NCBI GenBank assembly: GCA_020086605.1
Contig: JACBWW010000002.1
Coordinates: 25,194,668-25,258,667, forward strand
Direction: 5' to 3'
Origin: Lanius collurio
Taxonomy: Eukaryota > Chordata > Aves > Passeriformes > Laniidae
DNA length: 64,000 bases
Shown: piece after piece, positions 1-9,442 of the stretch
Layout: each line of letters starts with the position of its first letter
Position numbering within the stretch: position 1 is the stretch's first letter
Translations under genes and position numbers: made by a program
The notes under the pieces: generated by a model
Database searches by the model: none
Told to the model about the DNA's origin: nothing
What the model saw: only the letters and a program-made list of their open reading frames with translations

Positions 1-1074
1 GTCATGTAAGAGAAGCTTCAGAGGAAAAGACAAACTGAACTGGTTGAGGTTGGCTGGGACACAGCAAGTTGTCTGCTGTCTCTGTTTCAGGAAATATGAA
101 AACCTTAAGCTTCAGGCAGTAGGAAAACCTTAACCTTAATCCAAACATCTTACCTCTTTGCATTAAGTTAGTACTCTAATGAAAGGTGCTTATTTCCTGT
201 ATAAAACATTCAAGTCACTTTCTAAGATCTGTAACTCTTTGCTGAAGATTTTCAAGTGTGTAAGAAAACGCCCTCATTGCTGAGGCTGTCACTGTCCAGG
301 TTAATGCCTTACATACACAAAGCTTTCACCACAAGAACAGAAAGGCTGTGCTGTGCAGGTGTGTGAAGCTTCACAGTTTGCTGGCATGGTCAAGTGCCTG
401 CAATATAGGCTGAGCCCTCCTTTACTCAGTTTAATGTCCTACTCTCATCTGCAGTGACTTTAAGTACCTTTCTACCTCTTTCCATCTATCTCCACAGTCC
501 ATAAGATGGACTATTTGTCCCATTACCCGACAGAAAACTGTAAGGGACCAGCTTGCTTTTCTGCAGCCAAGAAAGCCACAAGGTGAGCAATCTCCCACTC
601 TCCCTACTCCTAAGTCACATACAGGTCAGTGTAGCAATAGCTCAGATACAGCTTTGTGCACTGATAACCTGCCAGAAGGGCTCCCTTGGACTTCAGCTTT
701 GTTTTTACTTCTCTGCTTTGCAGTCTGTTCTTATGCTGTTGCAGCAGCCAATGACATGACATCAGGACACGAAGGCTTATCTGAGCTGGCATTCATCTTG
801 GCAAGTCAGGTTCAACTACCACTGAACTGCAGCTGGCAATTCAACATACAGTCTGGCCATGAATCTTCATAAATACATAATTATGTTCCAGCCTCTGTTT
901 GAAATTACAGAAACTACATCAAGTCACCAAATGTAAACATGAGGTCATGGATTTCAAATCCTACTTCTTTGCTGTTTTAAAAAACAAACAGAACCCTTTG
1001 TTGTAAACCAGGTCTCAAATGCATTTATCCACAGCAATAGAGTATTCAAACATATGTTTTATAAACAAAATACT
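1..1074. other. Intergenic DNA beyond the NANP 3' end
   Basis: No exon chain, RNA gene or recognisable repeat was found on either strand. The open frames here (for example 553-759, 610-792 and 654-872) are short, overlap on both strands and resemble no family I know. The base composition is ordinary AT-rich avian spacer. Confidence 0.5.
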
Positions 1075-4000
1075 TTTATTAGACTAGTACATGGGTTATT
1101 TTAAATCAAGAATTAAAATACAGTTGGTATGAAACTACTTTTCAGTTCATTTCACTAAAGTCAAAGTTACTGTAGATTAACCTCAGGAGGTAATATTTAT
1201 CCAGAAAAAAAAGGTTTTAAAAAATATAGATGGATTTTCTTTTTCCTCTTTTCATTTAGCATGTTTTGGCAATATAAACTAGATAACAAATTTAAACTAG
1301 ATAACTTAGCTAATAGAGCATAACACTGAGCAAAACCAGAACTTAACAGGAACTGTTAATAGACTGTTTTATTGATTTATTCCTGCTTCTAAAGTGAAAA
1401 TTATCCTGTCACTACATTTATGTTTCCAATTTATAAGATGTAATTATTTTTCACTACCCTTTCTCTAGGAATTCCATCCAAGAAAAACATCCTGAGTATT
1501 TAGAGATACTCAAGATACCTCATCCATCTTATTGGGTAACTGCTTCTAAGAAAAGCCCTAGATAGAGAAAAGTCGTCTATTATTTCTTCTTGTTTTATAG
1601 AAGCATTATATAATATCATATAATATAATATCATATCATATTATATCCCTATCTGGACATCAGTATCCATATCCAGCTTGGTAGAGTACTCAGAAATGGA
1701 AAAATATAGTCGGGTATGGCCTCTACAGACCATGCTGTCACCGGAGTGTGCAGTTACTGTGGTTTTTCATGGAGTCAGAGATGAAAAGAAATGGCTGGAC
1801 ATGTGCAAAACAAAGAGCAGTCTCTTTTAAAACAAGAGACCCTTTCTACAATAAGCAGGCTCTGCATGCCACTTCAGAATGATGCAGCAGCAAGAGAATA
1901 TGAGCCTCAACTTAGATTAAAAAATGGTAACCTGGTCTTATATATATAAATGTATATATATCTCCTTCAAGCCCATGGACAGACTTGCAAATTATTACCA
2001 TTTGTTATTTTAAATATCAGCTGTATCAGAAACCTTATTCTGACCTAAGTTCTACTACCCCACTGCTGTGTAAGCAAGGCAGTCAGTTACCCTGCAGCTC
2101 CTTTGGGATGCTGTTGCAAGCAAAGTTGTTGCTTTTTTATCAAATGGTATCGTTAGATTACTTTAGAGATCCCTCTATCTCTGGATATATTTCTATTTTT
2201 ACACAGTATCCCTGACAGTGTATCAATGATCTTTATTATTCTTCTCTCAATAAACAGTTTTAAGAACTGTCACTAGCAATGCTTTGCTCATCAGCTAAAC
2301 CAGTGACTGTTTTCATGCTCTTCAAATGCAAAACAAAATGTTAACTTCGGCCTCTTCCTTCAGAGGGTGTGACAAGTCAGCCCCACTGGCTCATGTTACT
2401 ATACTACTGTCATTGGATTGTTTTCAGTACATACCCATTTCCTCAAAGGAGTAGGAGAGGTCTGTCTCTGTACTCTTCCTTGACCTGTACCTTGGCTATG
2501 TAAGACAAGGAACATGGACTACTTTACCTTTTCTAATGGACAATTGGGTGAAAGGAGTTCCAAATTTAATTAGTATTTATCTTCTTTCCCCGCCCCCCTC
2601 GATGTAGAAGCAATATATTTTGACCCAACCTAAATTCCTTGTCAAATAATTTAACCCAGATCAGCCTTCTCTAAACCAACTCTGTCATCCTATACAAGAC
2701 TTAACTGCATCAACTTAGGTTCCTTTGTTTAATTTGACATAAATGTTTCTCTGATGTAGAATTTCTTCTACACCCTACATTTCAGGGTAGGTTTCTGTAC
2801 TTTTTATTGCTGTCCACATGCCAGACACTCTTCTGCCAGTAGCCAAATATCCCTGTTCTCAAAAGATCTGTCATGGCATTGTTCTAAAATATAAAATTTG
2901 TTTTTTCATATATGGTCTAAAACTCATCCCAGTGTATATATAGAAAATAGGGTTGAAAACCACAGACTTTCCAACATGTGTTTACATCTCCATTTAATAT
3001 GAGAACACTTCCCCATTGTATAGTAAGAATATGAGGCAAAGGAAAAATAATATAATGACCTGGGAAAGGGAAACCTTATTGTTTAAGAGAGTCATCTCCT
3101 ACATGTAGTGGAAATATCACACATACCTTATAAAGTTGTATACAGTACTGTAATAACATATGACATAATTTTCCAGTTTCCTGGAAGAGAGGCATGAAAG
3201 CCATTTACAGACAACTACCTCGTATTTTCTCCAAAATAAATCACGTGAATTACACGTGGAAACTGGAGTAAGGAGGGATTATACAGAAGTGCCATTAAAA
3301 CAGTCAAAAAAGGCACTGATTCTACAGTTGAATCTGAGTAGTCATACACCGGAGCAAGACCAAGAACAGTTTCTCCAAAAAGCATCATCAAAATTCACTA
3401 ATAAAATCAGACAGAACAATATTAGCTTCTGAAGAGTTTGACAGTACCGTAACACCATTGAAAATATCCCTGTTTTATCCATTTCAACAAAAATCATAAT
3501 CTGCATTACAAGTATACTGCATATCTCCATAAGCACCAAGAAAATATGAAGTAAAATCTTATCCATCAAGTCCCTCTGATAAATGGTCCCCGATAAAAAA
3601 GCAAATTTTTGATTCACATTTAAGTACTTCTGGCAAGAGATACATAAAAGAAAAGTCACTGCAAAGTCTGAAAAAAAATTCTAAAACTTGTAAAAAAAGA
3701 TCAAAGGTAGAGCATTTCTAATAGTCTGAGAAATAATGAAATTCACTCCAATTCCTGAGAGAAACTGCAGATCAATTCTGAAGATTTACCAGACTGTACC
3801 ACACTCTCTCACCTTCTCTTACACACTGCACACAAGGTCGGAACTGAAGCTTCTGCTAAGCTTACAAGTCAGCAAAGCATGTGAAAGTTCAGAACATTCA
3901 AATTTTCTTTTCCACTATAAAAACAAGAGACTGGCAACTTAGGTCAGAGACAGACAGACTTTTGCCACAGTCCATCAAAATAATTTCCAGAGAGGCAGTT

Positions 4001-4194
4001 GTTTTAAGTTAACTGCACTTGCATCATTTAAATTAATACAATTCTCTGTTTCTATCCTGTTTTCACTGACAACTGTGCTCTTATTTATCCCTCTGCTGTT
4101 TAAAAGAGACCATAGATGAGTTCAAACTCTTAGGGCCAGATTTTTTAAAAGAGCGTGTGTCAGCTCAGCAGGTCTCTGTATGCTGGAACCATCA
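1075..4194 (-). other. NANP: Probable NANP 3'UTR and downstream DNA
   Basis: This follows the NANP stop codon on the minus strand and holds no further coding exon. AATAAA signals on the minus strand (TTTATT on plus) occur at about 2232-2237, 1368-1373 and 1075-1080, so the transcript could end at any of several sites and the 3'UTR could reach about 3.1 kb. An AT-only patch lies near 1608-1646 and short TA runs lie near 1938-1960. The minus-strand 105-codon open frame at 3342-3659 has low-complexity hydrophobic content and no homologue I recognise; I treat it as chance. The true cleavage site cannot be fixed without RNA data. Confidence 0.5.
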
Positions 4195-5159
4195 TCAATG
4201 TGCTTCATTGCTACTAGCCATATGGTCAGTTCCTAACTTAGCATTAATGTTGTGCTCCATCTTCTGTAAAACTGCTGGGAGATCCAGTACAGAAGATATA
4301 ATATAATCAGGTACGGGGGAGGGATCTACTGGGGCGGTCATTGCTTTGTTTAACCAGACCGTTGCTTTCAAGCCAGCATTCAGGCCTCCTTGAATATCTG
4401 TATCTAGAGAGTCACCGACCATCACACACTCTGCGGGCTGCACCCCCAGGAGATCGCAACAGTAATGAAATATGGATGGCGCCGGTTTCTCCTCCTTCTG
4501 CTCTCCCCCCACAACGATGGCATCGAAGTAGGGCTGGCAGGCGCACGCCTCGATCTTCTCCCTCTGCGTCTGCCTGTCGCCGTTGGTGAGCAGGAGCAGG
4601 CGGAGGCCCTTCCGCAGCTCGGTGAGCATGGCCCGCGTGTCCTCGGCCAGCGTCAGGTGCTGCAGCCGCGTCGTCTTCCACAGGTAATAGCACTCGGCCG
4701 CCAGGTCGCGGTTCGCCTCCCCCCCGATGGTCTCCTGGATCGCCTCCTCCCAGTGAGAAATCCGCAGGTCAGTGATGCACATCTTGGCGGGATCGTGGCA
4801 CTCCTTGAGGAGCTTGGCCTGGACCTTATCGCAGACGGAGCAGGCCTCTTCCTCCCCGTAGTGGTGCTTGGACTGCAGGGCGCTTATCACCTGCAAGGGA
4901 CGCGGGGGCGCGCATCAGAGCGCTGCGGGGCCGCGCGGCGCGCCCCCGGGAGCGGCCCTTGGCCGCGTGTCAGCAGGGGAGGGAGCGGGACACGCGCGGA
5001 ACCGCAGCCGCCGGGCCGGGAGGCGCGGTGGCCGCGGGCCCCTCGTCGGAAGGGGGACAAGGGCAATACCTCCTCGATGGCGCGCCGCCCGGCCGCCGCC
5101 GTGTCGATCAGCGTGTTGTCCAGGTCGAAAAACACCGCCTTGACGCCGTGCAGCCCCAT
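4195..5159 (-). CDS. NANP: N-acylneuraminate-9-phosphatase (HAD phosphatase), 2 exons, 261 aa
   Basis: NANP removes phosphate from N-acetylneuraminate 9-phosphate to release free sialic acid in the cytosol. Exon 1 is 5159-5070 and exon 2 is 4890-4195; the 179-bp intron (5069-4891) begins GTATTG, ends TTGCAG and is in phase 0. The haloacid dehalogenase motifs are in order: motif I FFDLDNT with nucleophile Asp12 and acid/base Asp14, motif II LLLLTNGD (Thr132/Asn133), motif III Lys165 in EEKPAPS, and motif IV VMVGDSLDTD (Asp190, Asp194). The cap region between motifs I and II includes ITDLR and SHWEEAIQET, typical of NANP. The start was chosen because MGLHGVKAVFFDLDNT begins exactly where mammalian NANP begins. 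At 261 residues it is about 13 longer than human NANP (248, from memory), the excess being a C-terminal tail ending SSNEAH. The promoter is a CpG island. The assignment is very secure; the exact 5' end is not known. Confidence 0.97.
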
Positions 5160-5640
5160 GGCGCCGCCTCCCGCGAGAGCCGCCCCGCTCGAACGGCGGA
5201 GGGCCGCACCCCGGACCGCCGGCAAAGCCGCCCGTGCCGGGCACAGCGCGGCGGGCGAGCCCCGGCCCTCCCCTCGCACCAGGCCCGCGGGGCGGGGCGT
5301 GGGCGGGGAAGGCGCTGCCCGGGGCGCGCTGGGCTGCGGGCGGAGCTCGGCGCTCCAGAAAAAGAGGGCTGAAATCGCGTAGCGCCCTGGAATGGGCAGT
5401 GAGGAGACTGTGCCCGAATTCCGAGTGCTCGTGCGGGGCAGGGAAGAAAGGCCGCGGGAGCTCCCGTGGCCCGGCTGCCGCTGGGAGCCGCGGTGCTGGC
5501 CGTAGGCGGGTGCGGAACGCGAGAGGAAAGGGCGCCGTGGCGGGGCGGTGGCTGAGCCCGGGAGGAGGAGCGGCGGTGGGGGAGCCCCGGGCGTGGCGTG
5601 GGTGGGGCCGCGGTGCTACTTTGGGGTTTGTGTTTTGATG
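4880..5640 (-). promoter_or_regulatory. NANP: CpG island over NANP exon 1 and promoter
   Basis: GC-rich, CpG-dense DNA begins in the NANP intron, covers exon 1 and runs about 480 bp upstream of the start codon, then drops abruptly to T-rich DNA near 5630. No TATA box stands at a plausible distance, as expected for a housekeeping CpG-island promoter with dispersed starts. Long open frames on both strands here (for example 4465-5382 plus and 5108-5698 minus) are by-products of the lack of AT-rich stop codons. Confidence 0.75.
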
Positions 5641-7623
5641 TTCCGTGTTTTGCTTTGTATTTTTTCCTTCGTGTAGGAATGCTTTTTGGGTGAATCAACG
5701 GGATAGCTGGCAGCTGTTTGGAAAATACCTGTTGAGATGTTGCCGCGGAACAGCTTTGCCGTGAAAGGATTCCCTTCGCAGCGCTTCCGCTCGGGAAGGC
5801 CTGCCTGCTCCTGGCTGTTGTCAGCAGCTTGGCTGGCTGTGCCAGCTCCGGGGCCGCGGCTGCTGCCGCTGGCGAAGCCTGTCCCCAACCTTAGGGAACG
5901 GCACCAGCCAGGTCTCTGCGCGGGGTCGCTGTGTGGCGCCCAAGGATGCCGAAGTCTGTAGGTTTGCATTCTGTGCACAGGACCTGGTGAACAGGGACCT
6001 GCACGAGGGAGGAAGAAGGCACGCAAGCAAAAGATTCGGTTCAATTCGGCTTTCTCGGCTTCTCTGTTACCTTGTGGAGCGAGTCCTTCTTGCAGTTACC
6101 TGTGAGCACAGCAGCCACAGCATGAGCATTGAGTCATCCAACAGCAAGTGTTCCTAATAAAGCCAAAGTCAGTAACTCTGCTGTAACCCCAGTATTTGGG
6201 GAACCAAATACTCAATCAAATGGATTATTTGAAACTCCAAAGGTCAATATTTTCTAGAGCAAATGAATCACAATTCAAATCAGCATTTGAACGAAGGCCT
6301 GAACAGCTTCATAGAACAAGATTTTCAGGTGTATATACCAAAGACTGTTTCAGAATTGATAATTTTCCCCAAGATCAAGTTTAACAGGCTCTTGCTCGTT
6401 GCTAATGTTTTGATAAACACAAGGTATTTTTTACCAGCCAGCAAGCAAATTTTTCTTAACTTGGTTAGGGTTTAATATGCTGATGTCGATTAGACATTAA
6501 TAATTAACTGCAATTCAGAAAGCAGGGGGAAACTTTGTCTGTTACAAAAAACCTGAAAGTTCACTCCAGGTCACTTTCTGTTCTAAAAACTGCACCTTTG
6601 ATAGCAATCTCCTTGTCTGACAGATGACATTGAGTCACATGAAAGGCCAAAGTAATTGTGCCCAAGAGCTTGGCATATGGCAAGTAAAACTACAGAAGAT
6701 AAACCTTTAAGGAGAGAGGGGAATTCTGAGATGTAAGAGATAGCTAAGAATCCTGTAGTTAAGGTAATAAGAGAAGTTTTAATAAAATTACTCCAGTTGA
6801 TTCTAGTAAAATGTGCTAGTTTTGCTTGATAAGATGGAAAAGATGTTAGGCATGTGGATTTCATGTGCCTCTATTAAATGACTGATTTTCAGAATTTACA
6901 CAGACGAGTGATTAAAAGTAGCTGAATATCTAGGATTCATTCTGCTTAGGAAGATAGCATTTATTTCAGAGGGCCCTGCATTGCAGTTAGTGAACAGTGG
7001 ATCCTATGTGTACTTTTGGAGATTTTATAATGTATATATTTTTACTAGAAGCTTTCAATTACAGAATTGAAGCAGTTAAGCCATAAATGATAATTAAATT
7101 TTAAACTTATTTTAAAATTTTTTATTTTCAGTGTTCTCACTAACTGACTCTGCGTGGAAAATGCTTGTTTGCTTTAGAATATGACTGTAATTGTAAAATG
7201 TGCTTTTGTGTACACTTGGAAAATTCTCTGCAAGGTTGTTGAAAGTAAGCCATCTATTTGTTGTGCTGTTATTTATTTGGACCGCAAGGTTACCAAATAA
7301 GCTCACTGGTGACAGCTTTGTCTAGCTGCAAGTGCGTTGCTTTCTGCTTGTTCTTTCTGCAGGCTCACTAGAGGCTACAAATCCCATGCAGAAGCTCAGA
7401 GTCAGGAAAAGAGCACTCCTTGGAAACCTGAGTAGGAGACAAGCTGAAACATAAGATACACTGCACATTCTAGAAGTGATAATGTAAGAATGCCAGTTTG
7501 GTATCTTTAAATGAGGAATTGCTCTGGGTATCTTTCAAAAAGGAACACTTACAAAGAAAGCCTGTTGTCAATACATAAAGAAATAATAATTTGTGAATTA
7601 TTTAACTCATATCATAGTATGTC

Positions 7624-7654
<31 letters not shown>

Positions 7655-8429
7655 ACAAGAAGATTATATTTAGGAGTTCAGCATTTAGAACTCTCTGATG
7701 TTTTTTGCTGCATCCCTACTGGTGTCTCTGGTGTCTCAATAGGTTCCTTTTTGGTTGTGTTAGCACTATGAGAGAGAGCGGGTGAGCTTCCTGGGTGCCC
7801 AAGCTGTTTCCTCATACTGAGGAAGACCTAAGGCTTACTGCTGTTTTCCTTTTGTCTTTTACAGCTTCTGCTGGAAAGGGACCTTTCAGGGGTGGGAATC
7901 AAACCTGGGTGATCAGGAGTAGGGGGCCTGTGTGCACAGCCAAAGTCACCTCCTGCATCCTATAGATCTAGCACCTGAAAACTAATCTTGGAGATTTTTC
8001 TTTCCCACTTCCACAGAATGTATTATTAATTTGGTGGCTGATTTTTTTTTTCCTATATCCCAGTAAGAGATGTATTATTAAGTGCATTTATGTTCAGTGA
8101 TACCCATAACATATTTCAAGCTCAATGTGTTGAGGAATACTTCTCACCCACGTGGCTTGGCCTGCAATCTGCAGATTAAAATGCAGATTGGGCTCCTGGT
8201 TGGAGCTCGAGAGAAGAGGCCATAAACTTCCAGCCTTCGGGATAAGAAAGGACATGAAGACAGGTGACCGCAGCCAGGTCAATGGGCGAGTGCGAGTCAC
8301 AGCAAGAGCCGGTGACTGCCGACCAAACTTTATGATAAGGTGATGCCAGTGCGCTGGATGAACACAGCGGGGAGGCAGGAGAAGAGGAGAAGGAAGAGCG
8401 GGGCTGACGCCCGAGGGAAACGATGAGGG
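5641..8429. other. Intergenic spacer between NANP and EIF2AK2
   Basis: This stretch separates two divergently placed CpG-island promoters. A second GC-rich patch lies at about 5740-5960, and an AATAAA occurs at 6156-6161 on the plus strand, so a short divergent non-coding transcript from the NANP island is possible but not shown. The rest is AT-rich, with no exon chain and no repeat I can name apart from the T tract at 7624-7651. A weak RNA polymerase III B-box-like string lies on the minus strand near 7885-7900. Confidence 0.45.
7624..7651. repeat. Homopolymer run of 28 T
   Basis: This is an uninterrupted T run. No LINE or SINE body that I recognise flanks it, so it is either an isolated homopolymer or the A-tail of an unrecognised minus-strand insertion. 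Its length is prone to sequencing and replication slippage. Confidence 0.85.
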
Positions 8430-8749
8430 TATAAAACCGCGGGGGTTCTCGGGCTTGGAGGTTTGGATGGATTTGGGTGCGCACTGCTCTCCGCTGCCCT
8501 TGTTGCCGAGCTATAGAGTGTGGTTGCTGTAAGAGAAAAAGGCGCCAGCGAATCAGGGACAAGGCGGAGGGGTCAGGTCTTTGCGAAGATGCTCGCTTGC
8601 CTTGGAACCCTCGTTCCTCTAAGCTCAGGAGCGCTGGGCAGAGCGGAGGCGCCGCTCCGTGTGCCGGGCAGACCGCGGCTCCCCGCGGCCTCGGGCCGGA
8701 GCCGCCCCGCTCCCTGCGCAGCTCTCCCGCTCGCCTGCCCTCGCCGTCC

Positions 8750-8759
8750 TTTCGGTTTC
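8750..8759 (-). promoter_or_regulatory. EIF2AK2: ISRE (GAAANNGAAA) in the EIF2AK2 promoter
   Basis: The plus strand reads TTTCGGTTTC, so the minus strand gives GAAACCGAAA, a perfect match to the IRF/ISGF3 core GAAANNGAAA. It lies 20 bp upstream of a second such site. It is inferred to confer interferon induction, as ISREs do in mammalian PKR promoters. Confidence 0.7.
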
Positions 8760-8778
8760 GTTTGTACGCGGCCCGGGC

Positions 8779-8791
8779 GGGAAACGAAACT
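8779..8791 (+). promoter_or_regulatory. EIF2AK2: ISRE-like element GGGAAACGAAACT
   Basis: This 13-mer differs by one base from the ISRE I recall for the human PKR promoter (GGAAAACGAAACT), the second A of the first half-site being G. It is directly followed by the KCS-like string. It is probably the principal STAT/IRF site, because it sits next to the KCS match. Confidence 0.7.
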
Positions 8792-8792
8792 G

Positions 8793-8802
8793 GGCGGAGT
8801 CC
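8793..8802 (+). promoter_or_regulatory. EIF2AK2: KCS-like element (GGCGGAGTCC)
   Basis: These ten bases equal the 3' ten bases of the kinase conserved sequence described in human and mouse PKR promoters (GGGAAGGCGGAGTCC, recalled from the literature). In mammals KCS lies a few bases upstream of the ISRE. Here it lies one base downstream of it, so the order is swapped. The function is inferred from the match alone. Confidence 0.5.
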
Positions 8803-8815
8803 GCGCAGCTCGCCG

Positions 8816-8854
8816 GGCCGTGCCGTGCCGTGCCGGGCTGGGCCGGGCTGGCTG
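8816..8854. repeat. GC-rich pentamer array (TGCCG / GGCTG variants)
   Basis: Three exact TGCCG units are followed by degenerate GGCTG/GGCCG units. The array lies 14 bp downstream of the KCS-like site, where the transcription start would be expected, so it may form part of the 5'UTR. Confidence 0.7.
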
Positions 8855-9442
8855 CTGGAGCGCCCGCGGGTCTCGGAGTGTTCGCAGCGTCTCGGAGGTA
8901 CCGGCGGGGAGGGGGCGCGGGAGGCAGGGCGGGGGTCCGCGGGCCCGCCGGGATGAGGTGCCCGCGGCCCGGCTACAGCGGCCTGGCCCGCGGCGTTCGG
9001 TGACGGCAGCCTGGGGTCATCTTTGGTCCGTGTGGCTGCGCCTCAGGTCGTGGTCAAGTTCAGGCGTCGCTGGCTTTCTTCTGAAGGAACCAATTCTAAT
9101 TCTGGAGAAATTTTACTGATTATTTTCCTCCCACGGAATTCAGTGAATGATTCAGTCCTTTTCTGTCAAGAAATCTGCTAAGAAATCTTTTCTAATCACT
9201 AAATTCTCCACTTTGCTTTCTAAAACTGTTATTCCAAGCAATGACGTCAAAAACTTTTGCAGACTAATAATTTGAATTAGAAATTCGAATTGGTTTCCCA
9301 TGAACTTTGTTACCGGCACCAATTTTCTATTTTATATCATAGCAGTGATCTATCTACCAGGATTAGAGGCTGTCTTTATGTCTAGAGAAACAGACACATC
9401 TTTGAATGTTACTTTGCAGCATCTACTGAACACTGTGTCAAA

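Larger units (their letters stand above)
8430..9010 (+). promoter_or_regulatory. EIF2AK2: EIF2AK2 promoter / CpG island with ISRE-like sites
   Basis: GC-rich DNA with frequent CpG precedes the first coding exon of EIF2AK2. It holds a TATAAAA at 8430-8436, two ISRE-like elements (8750-8759 and 8779-8791), a match to the mammalian KCS element (8793-8802) and a pentamer repeat (8816-8854). By analogy with mammalian PKR, transcription should start just downstream of the ISRE/KCS block and a non-coding first exon should splice to 9420. Candidate donors after GGAG near 8897 and after GATGAG near 8956 cannot be told apart by eye. The open frames crossing this island are compositional artefacts. Confidence 0.75.

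Noticed and set aside
3342..3659. 105-codon minus-strand frame in the NANP 3'UTR
   Set aside because: Hydrophobic low-complexity translation of AT-rich DNA, no homologue recognised, and it lies within the likely 3'UTR.
4465..5698. Long Arg/Pro/Ala-rich open frames on both strands over the NANP promoter
   Set aside because: GC-rich islands lack stop codons by composition. The frames ignore the clear NANP exon and splice signals and resemble no protein family.
7866..7966. Minus-strand GGTTTGATTCC resembling a polymerase III B box (tRNA-like or MIR-like SINE)
   Set aside because: Only one box matches well, no cloverleaf can be drawn, and no SINE tail or target duplication is visible.
8152..8562. 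Open frames upstream of the EIF2AK2 island on both strands
   Set aside because: No splice signals link them to EIF2AK2 and no family resemblance is seen.
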